DNA of 29,698 nucleotides, taken from the NCBI GenBank assembly GCA_039831705.1, contig JBDOMT010000234.1, positions 1-29,698 of the forward strand, in the 5' to 3' direction. A model generated the notes under the pieces. The model searched no databases. It saw only the letters and a list, made by a program, of their open reading frames with translations, and was not told the DNA's origin. This DNA is from JAJRWS01 sp039831705. GTDB lineage: Bacteria > Planctomycetota > Planctomycetia > Pirellulales > Lacipirellulaceae. Each line of letters opens with the position of its first letter. Position 1 is the first letter of the stretch. The translations under genes and the position numbers were made by a program. This document shows, in pieces, positions 21,961-29,698 of this stretch.

Positions 21961-23151
21961 CTATTCCAAGTCATCCAACAATTCCACCGCGGCAAATTTT
22001 TTGCCTTCTAACATTGCCAGACTTGCGCCGCCGCCGGTGCTGACGTGGGACACCTGATCGGCAAATCCCAATTGCTCAATTGCCGCGGCGCTGTCCCCAC
22101 CGCCAATGATGCTGACTGCGTCGCCCTGGGCAATCGCTTCGGCGACGGCTCTGGTACCCGCGTCGAAGGGAGGCATTTCAAAAACTCCCATCGGACCGTT
22201 CCAAACCACCAGTTTGGCTTGACGCACCACATCTGCAAACATGGCCGCCGTCTGCGGGCCAATATCGAGTCCTTCGAAACCTTCGGGGATTTCGCCAGCC
22301 GCAACCGTTTGTTGGTTGCAATCGGAACTGAAATCGTCTCCACAGTGAGTATCGATTGGCAGTTTTAATTTTTGGCCACCTTTTTCCAGTAACTTTTTGG
22401 CCAATTCGACTTTGTCGGGTTCTACCAGGCTACCTCCCACCTGACCACCTTGTGCCAGCGAAAAAGTGTATGCCATCGCGCCACCGATCAATACCTGGTC
22501 GCATAGACCCAGCAGGTTGTCGATCACGTTAATTTTGTCCGATACTTTGGCCCCACCCAATATGGCCACGAAGGGTCGTTGAGGGTTGGAAATCGCATCG
22601 GTCAGGTATTGAATCTCCTTGGCAACCAGAGAGCCCACCACTTTGGGTTTGTCTCCCATCGCTTCTGGTACCGCGACCATTGACGCATCGGCCCGATGGC
22701 AAGTTCCAAACGCATTGTTGCAATAAACATCTCCCAGTTCGGCAAGCGCTTGGGCAAATGAACGATCTCCCTGCTTTTCACCCGGATTGAAGCGCAAATT
22801 CTCCAATACCAGCACGCCCCCATCGGTCAGTCCACTTGCCTTACTGCGTGCCTCATCCCCCACCGTATCGCGGGCAAACAAGACCTCACGGCCCAACAGT
22901 TGGCCCAACCGTTCGGCCACCGGTTGCAAGCTGAATTTTGTGTCACTTGAATCTCCCTTGGGCCGGCCCAAATGGCTCATGAGAATCACGCGTCCACCCC
23001 CCTCCAGTACTTTTTCGATCGAAGGCAAGGCCATGCGAATCCGGCGGTCATCGGTAATTTGCTGCTGGTCGTCCAGGGGGACATTGAAATCGACTCGCAT
23101 CAGTACTGTTCTTCCAGCAACATTCACATCCGCAATCGTTTTCTTAGCCAC
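21961..23151 (-). CDS. pgk: Phosphoglycerate kinase
   Basis: This cytoplasmic glycolytic enzyme transfers phosphate between 1,3-bisphosphoglycerate and ADP. At 396 residues it has the standard bacterial length. Hallmarks in order are RVDFNVPLDD (20-28), MSHLGRPKGD (58-67), ENLRFNPGEK, NNAFGTCHRADAS (about 145-157), ILGGAKVSDKI, GGAMAYTF, VVWNGPMGVFE, IIGGGDSAAA and STGGGASLAML. I chose the GTG at 23151: the usual start MAKKTIADVN aligns there, giving 396 residues, and AAGGAA lies 9 bases before it. The open frame goes on to an ATG at 23208, but those 19 residues are not family-like. Asp in CHRADAS, where many have His, is probably lineage variation. No other glycolytic gene is next to it. Confidence 0.97.
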   Translation of the reverse strand: MAKKTIADVNVAGRTVLMRVDFNVPLDDQQQITDDRRIRMALPSIEKVLEGGGRVILMSHLGRPKGDSSDTKFSLQPVAERLGQLLGREVLFARDTVGDEARSKASGLTDGGVLVLENLRFNPGEKQGDRSFAQALAELGDVYCNNAFGTCHRADASMVAVPEAMGDKPKVVGSLVAKEIQYLTDAISNPQRPFVAILGGAKVSDKINVIDNLLGLCDQVLIGGAMAYTFSLAQGGQVGGSLVEPDKVELAKKLLEKGGQKLKLPIDTHCGDDFSSDCNQQTVAAGEIPEGFEGLDIGPQTAAMFADVVRQAKLVVWNGPMGVFEMPPFDAGTRAVAEAIAQGDAVSIIGGGDSAAAIEQLGFADQVSHVSTGGGASLAMLEGKKFAAVELLDDLE

Positions 23152-23160
23152 AACAATGGG

Positions 23161-23166
23161 TTCCTT
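23161..23166 (-). promoter_or_regulatory. Shine-Dalgarno site supporting the GTG start of pgk
   Basis: On the minus strand AAGGAA precedes the GTG codon at 23151 with a 9-base spacer. It supports GTG over the upstream ATG at 23208. Confidence 0.6.
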
Positions 23167-23340
23167 AATGATTCGATAGGTTACGCAATGATCGATCCAA
23201 CCCGTCACGGTAACACGAATAGCCCCTTAAGGCCAGAACTCATGGGGCGTGGATTAATCGAGTGACCACGAATCGCACGATGTTCTGTAGCTAGAGGGCC
23301 CCTTGAAGTCTTCGATAGATTATGTTCAGGTTAGAAGAGA

Positions 23341-23344
23341 AAGG
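23341..23344 (+). promoter_or_regulatory. Shine-Dalgarno site deciding the start of the 1358-residue gene
   Basis: GAGAAAGG ends 8 bases before the ATG at 23353. The alternative in-frame GTG at 23344 lies inside this purine run and is therefore unlikely. Confidence 0.6.
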
Positions 23345-23352
23345 TGGGGGCC

Positions 23353-26300
23353 ATGAACTTTGCATGCAAGGTGATTCTGTGTGGAGCCGTGCTGTGCGTT
23401 GGCGGATTTGCTTGGGCACAACAGAAAGAAATCCCCGTGTCACTCAGGCCGTGGACGGACTGGGCTACCTGGCAAGACAAGCACGCGAATTGCCCTTCTC
23501 CTTACAATAAGGCCAGCGAGCACCTTTGCTTTTGGCCCTCTCGGTTATCTCTGACGGCGGAACCTAATCTGGGCACCTGGTCGGTCGAGGTGACTCTCTT
23601 TGCGCAGACATGGGTTCCCTTGCCAGGCAGTGATAAAAATTGGCCACTCGATGTGCATGCGAACGATCAGTCGCTGGCGGTGATTTCACGCGAGGGACAA
23701 CCGTGCGTACAATTGCCCGTCGGACAGCACACACTTTCCGGGCGGTTCCATTGGGACACGATGCCCCAATGGATCGCGATCCCCAAACAAATTGGTTTGT
23801 TGTCTCTGGTCGTTCGCGGGCAAACGGTTCGTATTCCAAACTGGGATGCCCAGGGCCATGTGTGGCTCAAGCGAATTCGCGCTGAAGTGGCCGACAAGGA
23901 TCTATTGGCTGTTCAGGTGTATCGGGTGATCGAGGATGGAATTCCCAACTGGTTGCAGACGCAGATTGAGTTGACTATTTCCGGCAAGAGCCGGGAGGAA
24001 CAATTGGGCTGGGTGCTGCCCCAGGGCTGGCAACTGGCGCAGCTCGACAGTTCCATTCCAGTGGCAGTGGACGAGCAGGGCCGCATGAAGGCTCAGGTAC
24101 GCGCTGGCAAGTGGAAAATTGACCTCCGTGCGTTTCGATCGGATGGCGGGGGCGAATTTGGTTATGCGACCGAAGCGGAGCCGATCGTCGATAATGAGCT
24201 GATCGGCTTCCGGGCGAAATCGGAATTTCGCTTAGTGGAACTGGAAGGAATTCCAGTGATCGATGTGACCCAAACCACCTTTCCACAACCGTGGCGGAAC
24301 CTGCCAGTCTATCGATGGCAGACCAGTTCGCCATTTCAGTTGGTTGAAAAAATGCGAGGTATGGGACTCCGCCGGCCTGAAGGGCTGAAAATTGAGCGCC
24401 AGTTTTGGCTTGATGAGGACGGCCAAGGGCTTACCTATTGTGATCGAATCCAGGGGCGGATGCAACAGATCTGGAGACTGAATGTTTCCGACCTGCAGCA
24501 GCTGGGCGCGGTCCGCATCGACGGCGAAGGACAATTGATCACCATCGATCCGCACACCGGCGCCGAAGGCGTGGAAATCCGCAACCGCAATCTCAACCTG
24601 GAAGCGGTCGGCCGCATCGATCGTACCCGGGAACTCTCCGCAGTCGGCTGGCAAACCGCTGCGGATTCGCTTGGGCTGACACTCACATTGCCTCCGGGTT
24701 GGCGTGTCTTTGCTCTGTTCGGACCTGACCAGGTGGATGGAGACTGGTTGACCACCTGGACTTTGTTGGATCTGTTCCTATTATTGATTTTTTCCTTGGC
24801 TGTTTGGCGTCAATGGGGCTCGGTGGCCGGCATCGTGGCGCTGCTGGCATTTGGATTGGCTTACCACGAACCGGGCGCACCTCGCTTGACCTGGCTGTTT
24901 TTATTGATGCCCTTGGCTCTGTTGCGAGTGATGCCACCAGCCAGCAACCTGCGCTGGCTCCTGGCATGGAAATATTTGGCGACGACCATGTTGATTTTAT
25001 GCCTGGTTCCGTTCGTGGCCAGGCAAATCCAAACGGCCATCTACCCGCAGTTGGAACGCCCGGGAATCGCCTACTCAACCCGTGGAGTGTTCTGGCCATG
25101 GACTACTGGGCACCGGCGAGCAGCTCGAATGTCAACGCCGGTGGTGGATGCTGCACCGTTTGAAGCTCAAAACATCTTGCTCAATGGCTTAATGGGAGTT
25201 GAATCCGCCCCGAATTCGGATGAAGTGAGATTGGGCAAACAAGCGAAATTGGGTAGCGAAATCACGAATTTCAACCGCTCGAATATGCAACAAGAACTAC
25301 AGGCTAAAATCCAAACGGGTCCGGCGAAACCCGAGTGGAGTTGGAATCAGGTCACCTGCCGCTGGGATGGTCCCGTGACGACCGATCAGCAAATCGATCC
25401 GATCCTGATTTCGCTACAGCAGCATCGTTTGCTGACCGCTTTGAGGTTGACCCTATTGTTGTTGCTGGCCGCAATCCTGCTGGGTGTCCGCACTCTCTGG
25501 AAGCCATTCTCTAAACGGACGCTAGCCACAGTGGTTGTGCTTTTCACCGGTTTGCTTCCAGGTCGTGTCGAGGCGCAATTCCCAGACTCATCGATGCTCG
25601 ATACGTTGCGTCAGCGTTTGCTCGAACCGGCCGACGCTTTTCCCCAGGCAGCGGATATACCCCAGGTGAAATTACAAGTCTTTGAAGATCGAATCGTGAT
25701 GGAGGCAGAAATTCATGCGGCCCTCGAAGTGGCGGTTCCTCTGCCAGGCCGCTTACCGACCTGGTCCCCAATGTCCGTCCGCATCGATGATCAGTCACAA
25801 CCGATCGTCTGTCGCAAAGACGGCTACCTGTGGGTACTGGTGCCGGCAGGTGTCCATCAGGTGGTGGTTGAAGGCTTGCTGCCGCCCACGACCGATTGGG
25901 AATGGACCTATCTGTTGAAACCACGTCACATTTCGATTGTGGCACCGCAGTGGGAAGTGACCGGATTGCGTCCCGATGGGGTCGTAGAACAACAGGTATT
26001 CTTCAGCCGAAAACAGAAATCTGGCGCCGGTCTGGCAGCCTACGATCGCAAAGATTTCCAGACCCTGGTGGTAGTGAATCGACATTTGGAGATTGGCTTG
26101 ATTTGGCAGGTTCACACCGAAGTCTCGCGACTTAATCCCAATGGCAAGTCGGCCTCTTTGGGCAAGGCGGTGGCGCTGAATCTACCACTCCTACCTGGGG
26201 AAAGTGTATTGACTTCCAATGTCATCGTGAACAATGGCCAAATCGAAGTACGGATTGGAGCAGGACAGGGGAGTGTTCATTGGCAGAGCGAATTGCCTGT

Positions 26301-27429
26301 GAATGGCGAACTCCACTTGAGCGCCCAGAAGACCGACCGTTGGGTCGAACGTTGGCACCTGGTGACCTCACCAGTATGGAATGCCGAGATGAAAGGATTA
26401 GCACCAGTTTACCAGTCGCAACAGCAGCGTTTGGTTCCGGTCTGGTATCCCTGGCCGGGTGAATCGGTCACCTTGTCGTTCAGCAAACCGGCCGCGGTCA
26501 GTGGAGACACCGTGACGGTGCAGCAAGTCCATCACGAAGTGACTGTGGGAAGTCGCGAACAGGCCAGCCAGCTCAAACTGAATCTGCAATGCAGTCTGGG
26601 AAGTGATTTTATCATCGATCTGGCGACAGATGCGGACATCTCCTCACTGCAACAAGATGGCCGTGCGATTCCTGTGCGGCGCGATGATCGAGGATTGATT
26701 GTTCCTGTCCACCCTGGCAGGCAGACCGTTGAAATCAACTGGAGAACTTCTACGGCCTTGACGACAGTAACAAGCGTGGAGCCAGTCAAACTTCCTGTTG
26801 CTGGTGCGAATGTGTTCACGGTGCTGCGGATCCCTGAGAGCCGCTGGATCCTTTGGGCCGATGGGCCTCTGCGCGGACCAGCAGTTCGGTTTTGGACGAT
26901 CCTCGCCAGTGCGCTACTGGCGGCTTGGGTGCTGGGCAGTCTGCCGCTGTCACCACTGAGCCGGTTAGAGTGGGCCCTGCTGGCGATAGGTTTAACCCAA
27001 GTGCATGTGACTGCCGCCATGTTGGTAGTCGGCTGGCTATTCCTGCTGGCTTGGCGTGGAAAACGGGATCCCGATCCGCAGTCTCCCTGGCGTTTCAACT
27101 TGATGCAGATCTGGCTCGTATTTCTTACCATGCTGGTGCTTGGGGTTCTGGTCGCGGTTGTCGGCGAAGGCCTGCTTGGCAATCCGGATATGTTTATCCG
27201 TGGGAACCATTCCACGCGAACTATCTTGCAGTGGTTTCAACCGCGAATTGGAATGGGGCTTCCCGAGCCGCACATCGTTTCCGTTTCGGTATGGTTCTAC
27301 CGTCTATTGATGCTCTTTTGGGCACTCTGGTTGGCCACTGCCCTACTGCGGTGGCTCGGATGGGGATGGAACCAATTTCAGCATGGTAGTTGCTGGCTGA
27401 GGCGAGTCGAAAAGAAGGCAACATTGTAG
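23353..27429 (+). CDS. Giant inner-membrane protein with two periplasmic halves, function unknown
   Basis: The 1358-residue protein opens with a signal peptide (ILCGAVLCVGGFAWA-QQ), then IPVSLRPWTDWATWQDKHANCPSPY. Domain 1 (about 25-465) is beta-rich and periplasmic. A helix cluster follows (about 466-560), then a hydrophilic stretch and two helices (about 693-740) ending TGLLPGRVEA-QF, which looks like a second signal peptide. Domain 2 (about 742-1160) is again beta-rich (VAVPLPGRLPTWSP, LVPAGVHQVVVEGLLPP). Helices near 1180-1235, 1255-1280 and 1315-1340 close the protein. Domain 1 carries similar phrases (WVPLPGSDKNWPLDV, LPVGQHTLSGRFHW), so the halves may be related by duplication. The PxxLRPWxDW opening is familiar to me from a widespread family of unknown role. 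It is divergent from pgk with about 200 bases between. Confidence 0.82.
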   Translation: MNFACKVILCGAVLCVGGFAWAQQKEIPVSLRPWTDWATWQDKHANCPSPYNKASEHLCFWPSRLSLTAEPNLGTWSVEVTLFAQTWVPLPGSDKNWPLDVHANDQSLAVISREGQPCVQLPVGQHTLSGRFHWDTMPQWIAIPKQIGLLSLVVRGQTVRIPNWDAQGHVWLKRIRAEVADKDLLAVQVYRVIEDGIPNWLQTQIELTISGKSREEQLGWVLPQGWQLAQLDSSIPVAVDEQGRMKAQVRAGKWKIDLRAFRSDGGGEFGYATEAEPIVDNELIGFRAKSEFRLVELEGIPVIDVTQTTFPQPWRNLPVYRWQTSSPFQLVEKMRGMGLRRPEGLKIERQFWLDEDGQGLTYCDRIQGRMQQIWRLNVSDLQQLGAVRIDGEGQLITIDPHTGAEGVEIRNRNLNLEAVGRIDRTRELSAVGWQTAADSLGLTLTLPPGWRVFALFGPDQVDGDWLTTWTLLDLFLLLIFSLAVWRQWGSVAGIVALLAFGLAYHEPGAPRLTWLFLLMPLALLRVMPPASNLRWLLAWKYLATTMLILCLVPFVARQIQTAIYPQLERPGIAYSTRGVFWPWTTGHRRAARMSTPVVDAAPFEAQNILLNGLMGVESAPNSDEVRLGKQAKLGSEITNFNRSNMQQELQAKIQTGPAKPEWSWNQVTCRWDGPVTTDQQIDPILISLQQHRLLTALRLTLLLLLAAILLGVRTLWKPFSKRTLATVVVLFTGLLPGRVEAQFPDSSMLDTLRQRLLEPADAFPQAADIPQVKLQVFEDRIVMEAEIHAALEVAVPLPGRLPTWSPMSVRIDDQSQPIVCRKDGYLWVLVPAGVHQVVVEGLLPPTTDWEWTYLLKPRHISIVAPQWEVTGLRPDGVVEQQVFFSRKQKSGAGLAAYDRKDFQTLVVVNRHLEIGLIWQVHTEVSRLNPNGKSASLGKAVALNLPLLPGESVLTSNVIVNNGQIEVRIGAGQGSVHWQSELPVNGELHLSAQKTDRWVERWHLVTSPVWNAEMKGLAPVYQSQQQRLVPVWYPWPGESVTLSFSKPAAVSGDTVTVQQVHHEVTVGSREQASQLKLNLQCSLGSDFIIDLATDADISSLQQDGRAIPVRRDDRGLIVPVHPGRQTVEINWRTSTALTTVTSVEPVKLPVAGANVFTVLRIPESRWILWADGPLRGPAVRFWTILASALLAAWVLGSLPLSPLSRLEWALLAIGLTQVHVTAAMLVVGWLFLLAWRGKRDPDPQSPWRFNLMQIWLVFLTMLVLGVLVAVVGEGLLGNPDMFIRGNHSTRTILQWFQPRIGMGLPEPHIVSVSVWFYRLLMLFWALWLATALLRWLGWGWNQFQHGSCWLRRVEKKATL

Positions 27430-27498
27430 GCTAAGATACGGCCGCCGCACGATCATCTTCGTGCCTTTACCACCGTCACGGAATGAGAGTATTGACAC

Positions 27499-28929
27499 AT
27501 GGTTCATCGAATTCTTACTGCACTTGCCCTTGCTACTTTCATGCTCATGCGATCCGGACACCTCGATGCGGCTGGTGAAACAGATCGCACACAACCCAAC
27601 ATCATTTACATCATGGCGGACGACCTCGGCTATGGAGACCTGGGCTGCTACGGGCAGCAGGCAATCCAGACGCCAAACATCGACCGACTCGCGGCCGAAG
27701 GAGTTCGGTTCACGGACCATTACGCAGGCCACACCGTCTGTCGCCCATCCCGGTTGGTGCTGTGGCTCGGCAATCACGTCGGCCATACCGGATTGATCGG
27801 CAACCGTCCGCGAAGTTTAACTTCCCAAGAACCGACTGTGGCCCGGTTGCTCCAGGATGCCGGTTATGTGACAGGGGGAGTTGGCAAATGGGCACTTGGT
27901 AATGTGAACAAGCCAGCTGAAATTGATAATCCGGGCCATCCCAACCGCAATGGTTTCGATTACTGGTACGGTTACATGAACCAGAGCAACGCCCATAACT
28001 ATTATCCGACCTTTCTCTGGGAAAACGATCAACAAATCACGTTGCCCGGCAATGTGATCGACCCAGCCCCGGCAGGCCACGGACGCGTATCGTCGAAACG
28101 GGTAAGTTATTCCCACGACTTCACCACCGAGGCTGCATTTGAATTCGTTCAGCGCAATCAAGACAATCCATTTTTGCTACACATTCACTGGACCATCCCC
28201 CATGCAAACAATGAAGGGGGGCGTGTGACAGGTGACGGCATGGAAGTCCCCGACCATGGAGTTTACGCCGACAAAGACTGGCCGACACCAGAAAAAGGAT
28301 TTGCCGCCATGATCGGTCGAATGGATGCCGATGTGGGACGATTGATGGAACTGCTCATAAAATTGGATCTCGACCAAAAGACGCTGGTCTTGTTCACATC
28401 CGACAATGGTCCACACAACGAAGGGGGCCACGACCATAAGTACTTTAACTCCAATGGCCCACTCACTGGCTACAAAAGGTCGATGCATGAAGGAGGCATT
28501 CGCATACCGATGATTGCCCGCTGGCCCGGTAAGATTTCTGCTGGTACGGTTACTGATCACCCATCCGGATTCTACGATTTTCTACCGACTGCCTGCGAAT
28601 TGGCCGGCGTCGAACCTCCCGAAGAGATCGACGGCATCTCCTATCTACCGTCTCTGCTAGGGCGGCCAGGCCAACAGGGAAAACACGAATACCTGTATTG
28701 TGCAAGTCAAGAGGGCGCCACTTCCGTTGGCGTACGATACGGCAACTGGAAGCTGGTAAAATATCGTTCCCAAAAGACCATATCAGAGAATCAACCGGTG
28801 GAGAGCAAAACTCCGTGGCGACTCTACAATCTTTCGGAAGACATCAGCGAGCAAAATAACCTGGCCGACCAGTATCCTAGTATCGTTCGAAAGATTCTCA
28901 GCCTCTTAAAACGCGACGGGCTTCTATGA
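27499..28929 (+). CDS. Exported arylsulfatase-type sulfatase with atypical signature
   Basis: A 476-residue type I sulfatase with a signal peptide (to about LDAAGE). NIIYIMADDLGYGDLGCYG carries the metal ligands D41-D42. The formylglycine motif is C81-R-P-S-R85, which allows cysteine maturation. The following residues are LVLWLGNHVGHTG, where the family signature has xxLLTGxHxGHT, so the usual Thr before Gly is Leu. Other family elements are present: GVGKWALG, HIHWTIPH, FTSDNGPHNEGG, GYKRSMHEGGIRIPMIARWPG and the C-terminal LYNLSEDISEQNNLA. The target is probably a sulfated glycan or small aryl/alkyl sulfate outside the cytoplasm. It follows the giant membrane protein by 69 bases on the same strand. 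Only a weak GAGAG-type Shine-Dalgarno site is seen. Confidence 0.92.
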   Translation: MVHRILTALALATFMLMRSGHLDAAGETDRTQPNIIYIMADDLGYGDLGCYGQQAIQTPNIDRLAAEGVRFTDHYAGHTVCRPSRLVLWLGNHVGHTGLIGNRPRSLTSQEPTVARLLQDAGYVTGGVGKWALGNVNKPAEIDNPGHPNRNGFDYWYGYMNQSNAHNYYPTFLWENDQQITLPGNVIDPAPAGHGRVSSKRVSYSHDFTTEAAFEFVQRNQDNPFLLHIHWTIPHANNEGGRVTGDGMEVPDHGVYADKDWPTPEKGFAAMIGRMDADVGRLMELLIKLDLDQKTLVLFTSDNGPHNEGGHDHKYFNSNGPLTGYKRSMHEGGIRIPMIARWPGKISAGTVTDHPSGFYDFLPTACELAGVEPPEEIDGISYLPSLLGRPGQQGKHEYLYCASQEGATSVGVRYGNWKLVKYRSQKTISENQPVESKTPWRLYNLSEDISEQNNLADQYPSIVRKILSLLKRDGLL

Positions 28930-29084
28930 GCTATAGTTGTGTAGAGTAAAGATTTAAGTGCAAATTCGAGCATTAAGGCACTGTTAGAATGACAAGTGCG
29001 GGCATTCGATTACATTTGACTGTGGCCGTCAACGTACAAGGGGCAAATACGTAAGCTGTTTCTTTCAACAACGGCTTCCAACCT

Positions 29085-29088
29085 GGAG
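29085..29088 (+). promoter_or_regulatory. Shine-Dalgarno site of the zinc-ribbon miniprotein
   Basis: GGAG ends 8 bases before the ATG at 29097, which favours that start over the in-frame TTG at 29091 and the later ATG at 29160. Confidence 0.55.
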
Positions 29089-29096
29089 ATTTGCCC

Positions 29097-29354
29097 ATGG
29101 ACCCAAGAGCCCATCCTACCAATCTGACGGCCGTACTCCTCTCGAAGCGTGGCCTCCAGATGGGATACCAGTGGATTCTTGCACGTGGAAGGGAATGTTT
29201 TCATTGCCGTGAGTGTGATCGGAAGGTTAGCTTCTTCGAATCGATATGCCCCCACTGCGGCGTCGCCAATCCGGTAAAGATTGCCATTTCACCAACCAGC
29301 TTGATCTGCGTGATGAGTCTGCTTGCCATGGTCAGTTGGTATTGTTTTGTCTAG
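29097..29354 (+). CDS. Small zinc-ribbon protein with C-terminal membrane helix
   Basis: The 85-residue protein has a zinc-ribbon knuckle pair, C37-x2-C40 and C51-x2-C54 (CRECDRKVSFFESICPHCG), with an extra cysteine at 34. It is followed by ANPVKI and one hydrophobic helix (about 64-83, SPTSLICVMSLLAMVSWYCF). The ribbon would face the cytoplasm or the membrane surface. WILARGRECFHCRECDRKVSF reads like a compact conserved unit, so homology probably starts near residue 23 (MGYQW, ATG at 29160), and the first 22 residues are less certain. I know no function for such proteins. It stands alone, 167 bases after the sulfatase. Confidence 0.72.
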   Translation: MDPRAHPTNLTAVLLSKRGLQMGYQWILARGRECFHCRECDRKVSFFESICPHCGVANPVKIAISPTSLICVMSLLAMVSWYCFV

Positions 29355-29484
29355 TTCGAGTAATCGACCACAGCCTAATGCGCGACTTGGTCTTACCCCT
29401 TTGTGAGGAGTATTCATTCAACCGCGACATCTGCTCAACGCACATGTCACAGGCAACGGTATGTTTCAACAAGGCACGTTCCTT

Positions 29485-29595
29485 AAGGCTATCGAATGCC
29501 GTCGCTCCGCGACTCAGGTTTGGATTGATCACGAACACCTTTTTCAACCGCGGAGCGGTGGCATGAGATAGCCTGGGACTTCAGTCCTGTCAGTT
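29485..29595. repeat. Hairpin repeat with inverted CGCTCCGCG motifs
   Basis: CGCTCCGCG (29503-29511) is inverted as CGCGGAGCG (29549-29557) with a 37-base loop, and GGAC-TTCA-GTCC (29576-29587) forms a second small stem. The minus-strand reading LSRGATAFDSL across the first arm resembles spurious peptides often predicted from planctomycete intergenic repeats. Bases 29355-29484 hold nothing I can recognise. Confidence 0.45.
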
Positions 29596-29609
29596 ATACG
29601 TAAGTCGTC

Positions 29610-29698
29610 ATGCATTTCGATCTGGCCCGAAGGCGCACCATGCGATTGCAAAATCAGTCATTCGACGAATACCTCCCCAAATTGCCTGTGAGCCAGGT
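29610..29698 (+). CDS. Open reading frame running off the right edge (unidentified)
   Basis: An ATG at 29610, or the in-frame ATG at 29640, opens a frame that stays open to the end of the window and encodes MHFDLARRRTMRLQNQSF then DEYLPKLPVSQ. No Shine-Dalgarno site is seen. With only 29 codons visible it cannot be identified. Confidence 0.3.
   Translation, partial: MHFDLARRRTMRLQNQSFDEYLPKLPVSQ

Noticed and set aside
23152..23208. ATG start at 23208 for pgk
   Set aside because: It adds 19 non-family residues; the GTG at 23151 gives 396 residues and has an AAGGAA site.
26532..27215. 227-codon open frame antisense to the giant membrane protein
   Set aside because: Serine- and arginine-rich shadow of the plus-strand gene.
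29246..29566. 106-codon open frame overlapping the zinc-ribbon gene
   Set aside because: It overlaps a better-supported gene in another frame and runs through the hairpin repeat.

Overview
The window looks like the chromosome of a planctomycete of the Pirellula/Rhodopirellula type. The evidence is the gene content: two exported formylglycine sulfatases, an exported PQQ-type beta-propeller giant, Na+/solute symporters (SSS family), a metal-type KdsA, a lamin-tail (LTD) gene fragment, many starts without a Shine-Dalgarno site, and several families of intergenic hairpin repeats. No rRNA, no convincing tRNA, no CRISPR array and no intact transposase or phage gene was seen.

Layout. Positions 1-1661 hold hairpin repeats, a 172-bp inverted-repeat element, a diacylglycerol-kinase-family gene (minus) and a tandem 127-bp repeat in its upstream region. 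Positions 1665-5872 carry a STAS-domain protein (minus), an HpcH/HpaI-type aldolase (plus), an AI-2E-family permease (minus, stop codons overlapping the aldolase) and a divergent iduronate-sulfatase-like sulfatase. A 609-bp gene-free stretch with a striking branched inverted repeat follows. Next come kdsA and a 719-residue lipoprotein with a degenerate transglutaminase-like region and TPR-like end. Positions 9536-10010 are packed with repeats. Positions 10011-17492 hold an SSS symporter with a large hydrophilic insertion, a 1324-residue exported protein (methyltransferase-like fold, then two PQQ-type propellers, then a beta-sandwich) and a translationally coupled membrane-anchored partner.

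Positions 17494-21960 look like an inserted or rearranged segment. An SGLT-type sugar symporter and an exported DUF6786-like protein (both minus) are flanked by gene debris: a lamin-tail fragment fused head-on to a sugar-binding-protein fragment on one side, a possible glycoside hydrolase 3 scrap between the two genes, and an ISAs1-type transposase remnant on the other side. Then come pgk (minus, GTG start), a divergent 1358-residue membrane protein with two periplasmic halves, a second sulfatase with an unusual active-site signature, a zinc-ribbon miniprotein, another hairpin repeat and an open reading frame running off the right edge.

How the genes fit together. Most genes point to an aquatic polysaccharide degrader: sulfatases remove sulfate from glycans, SSS symporters import the sugars, and exported propeller proteins act in the large periplasm. 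KdsA indicates Kdo synthesis and so LPS-like outer-membrane glycolipid. pgk and the HpcH/HpaI aldolase serve central and pyruvate/aldehyde metabolism. The least explained features are the methyltransferase-propeller giant with its coupled anchor protein, and the two short inverted-repeat families scattered between genes.
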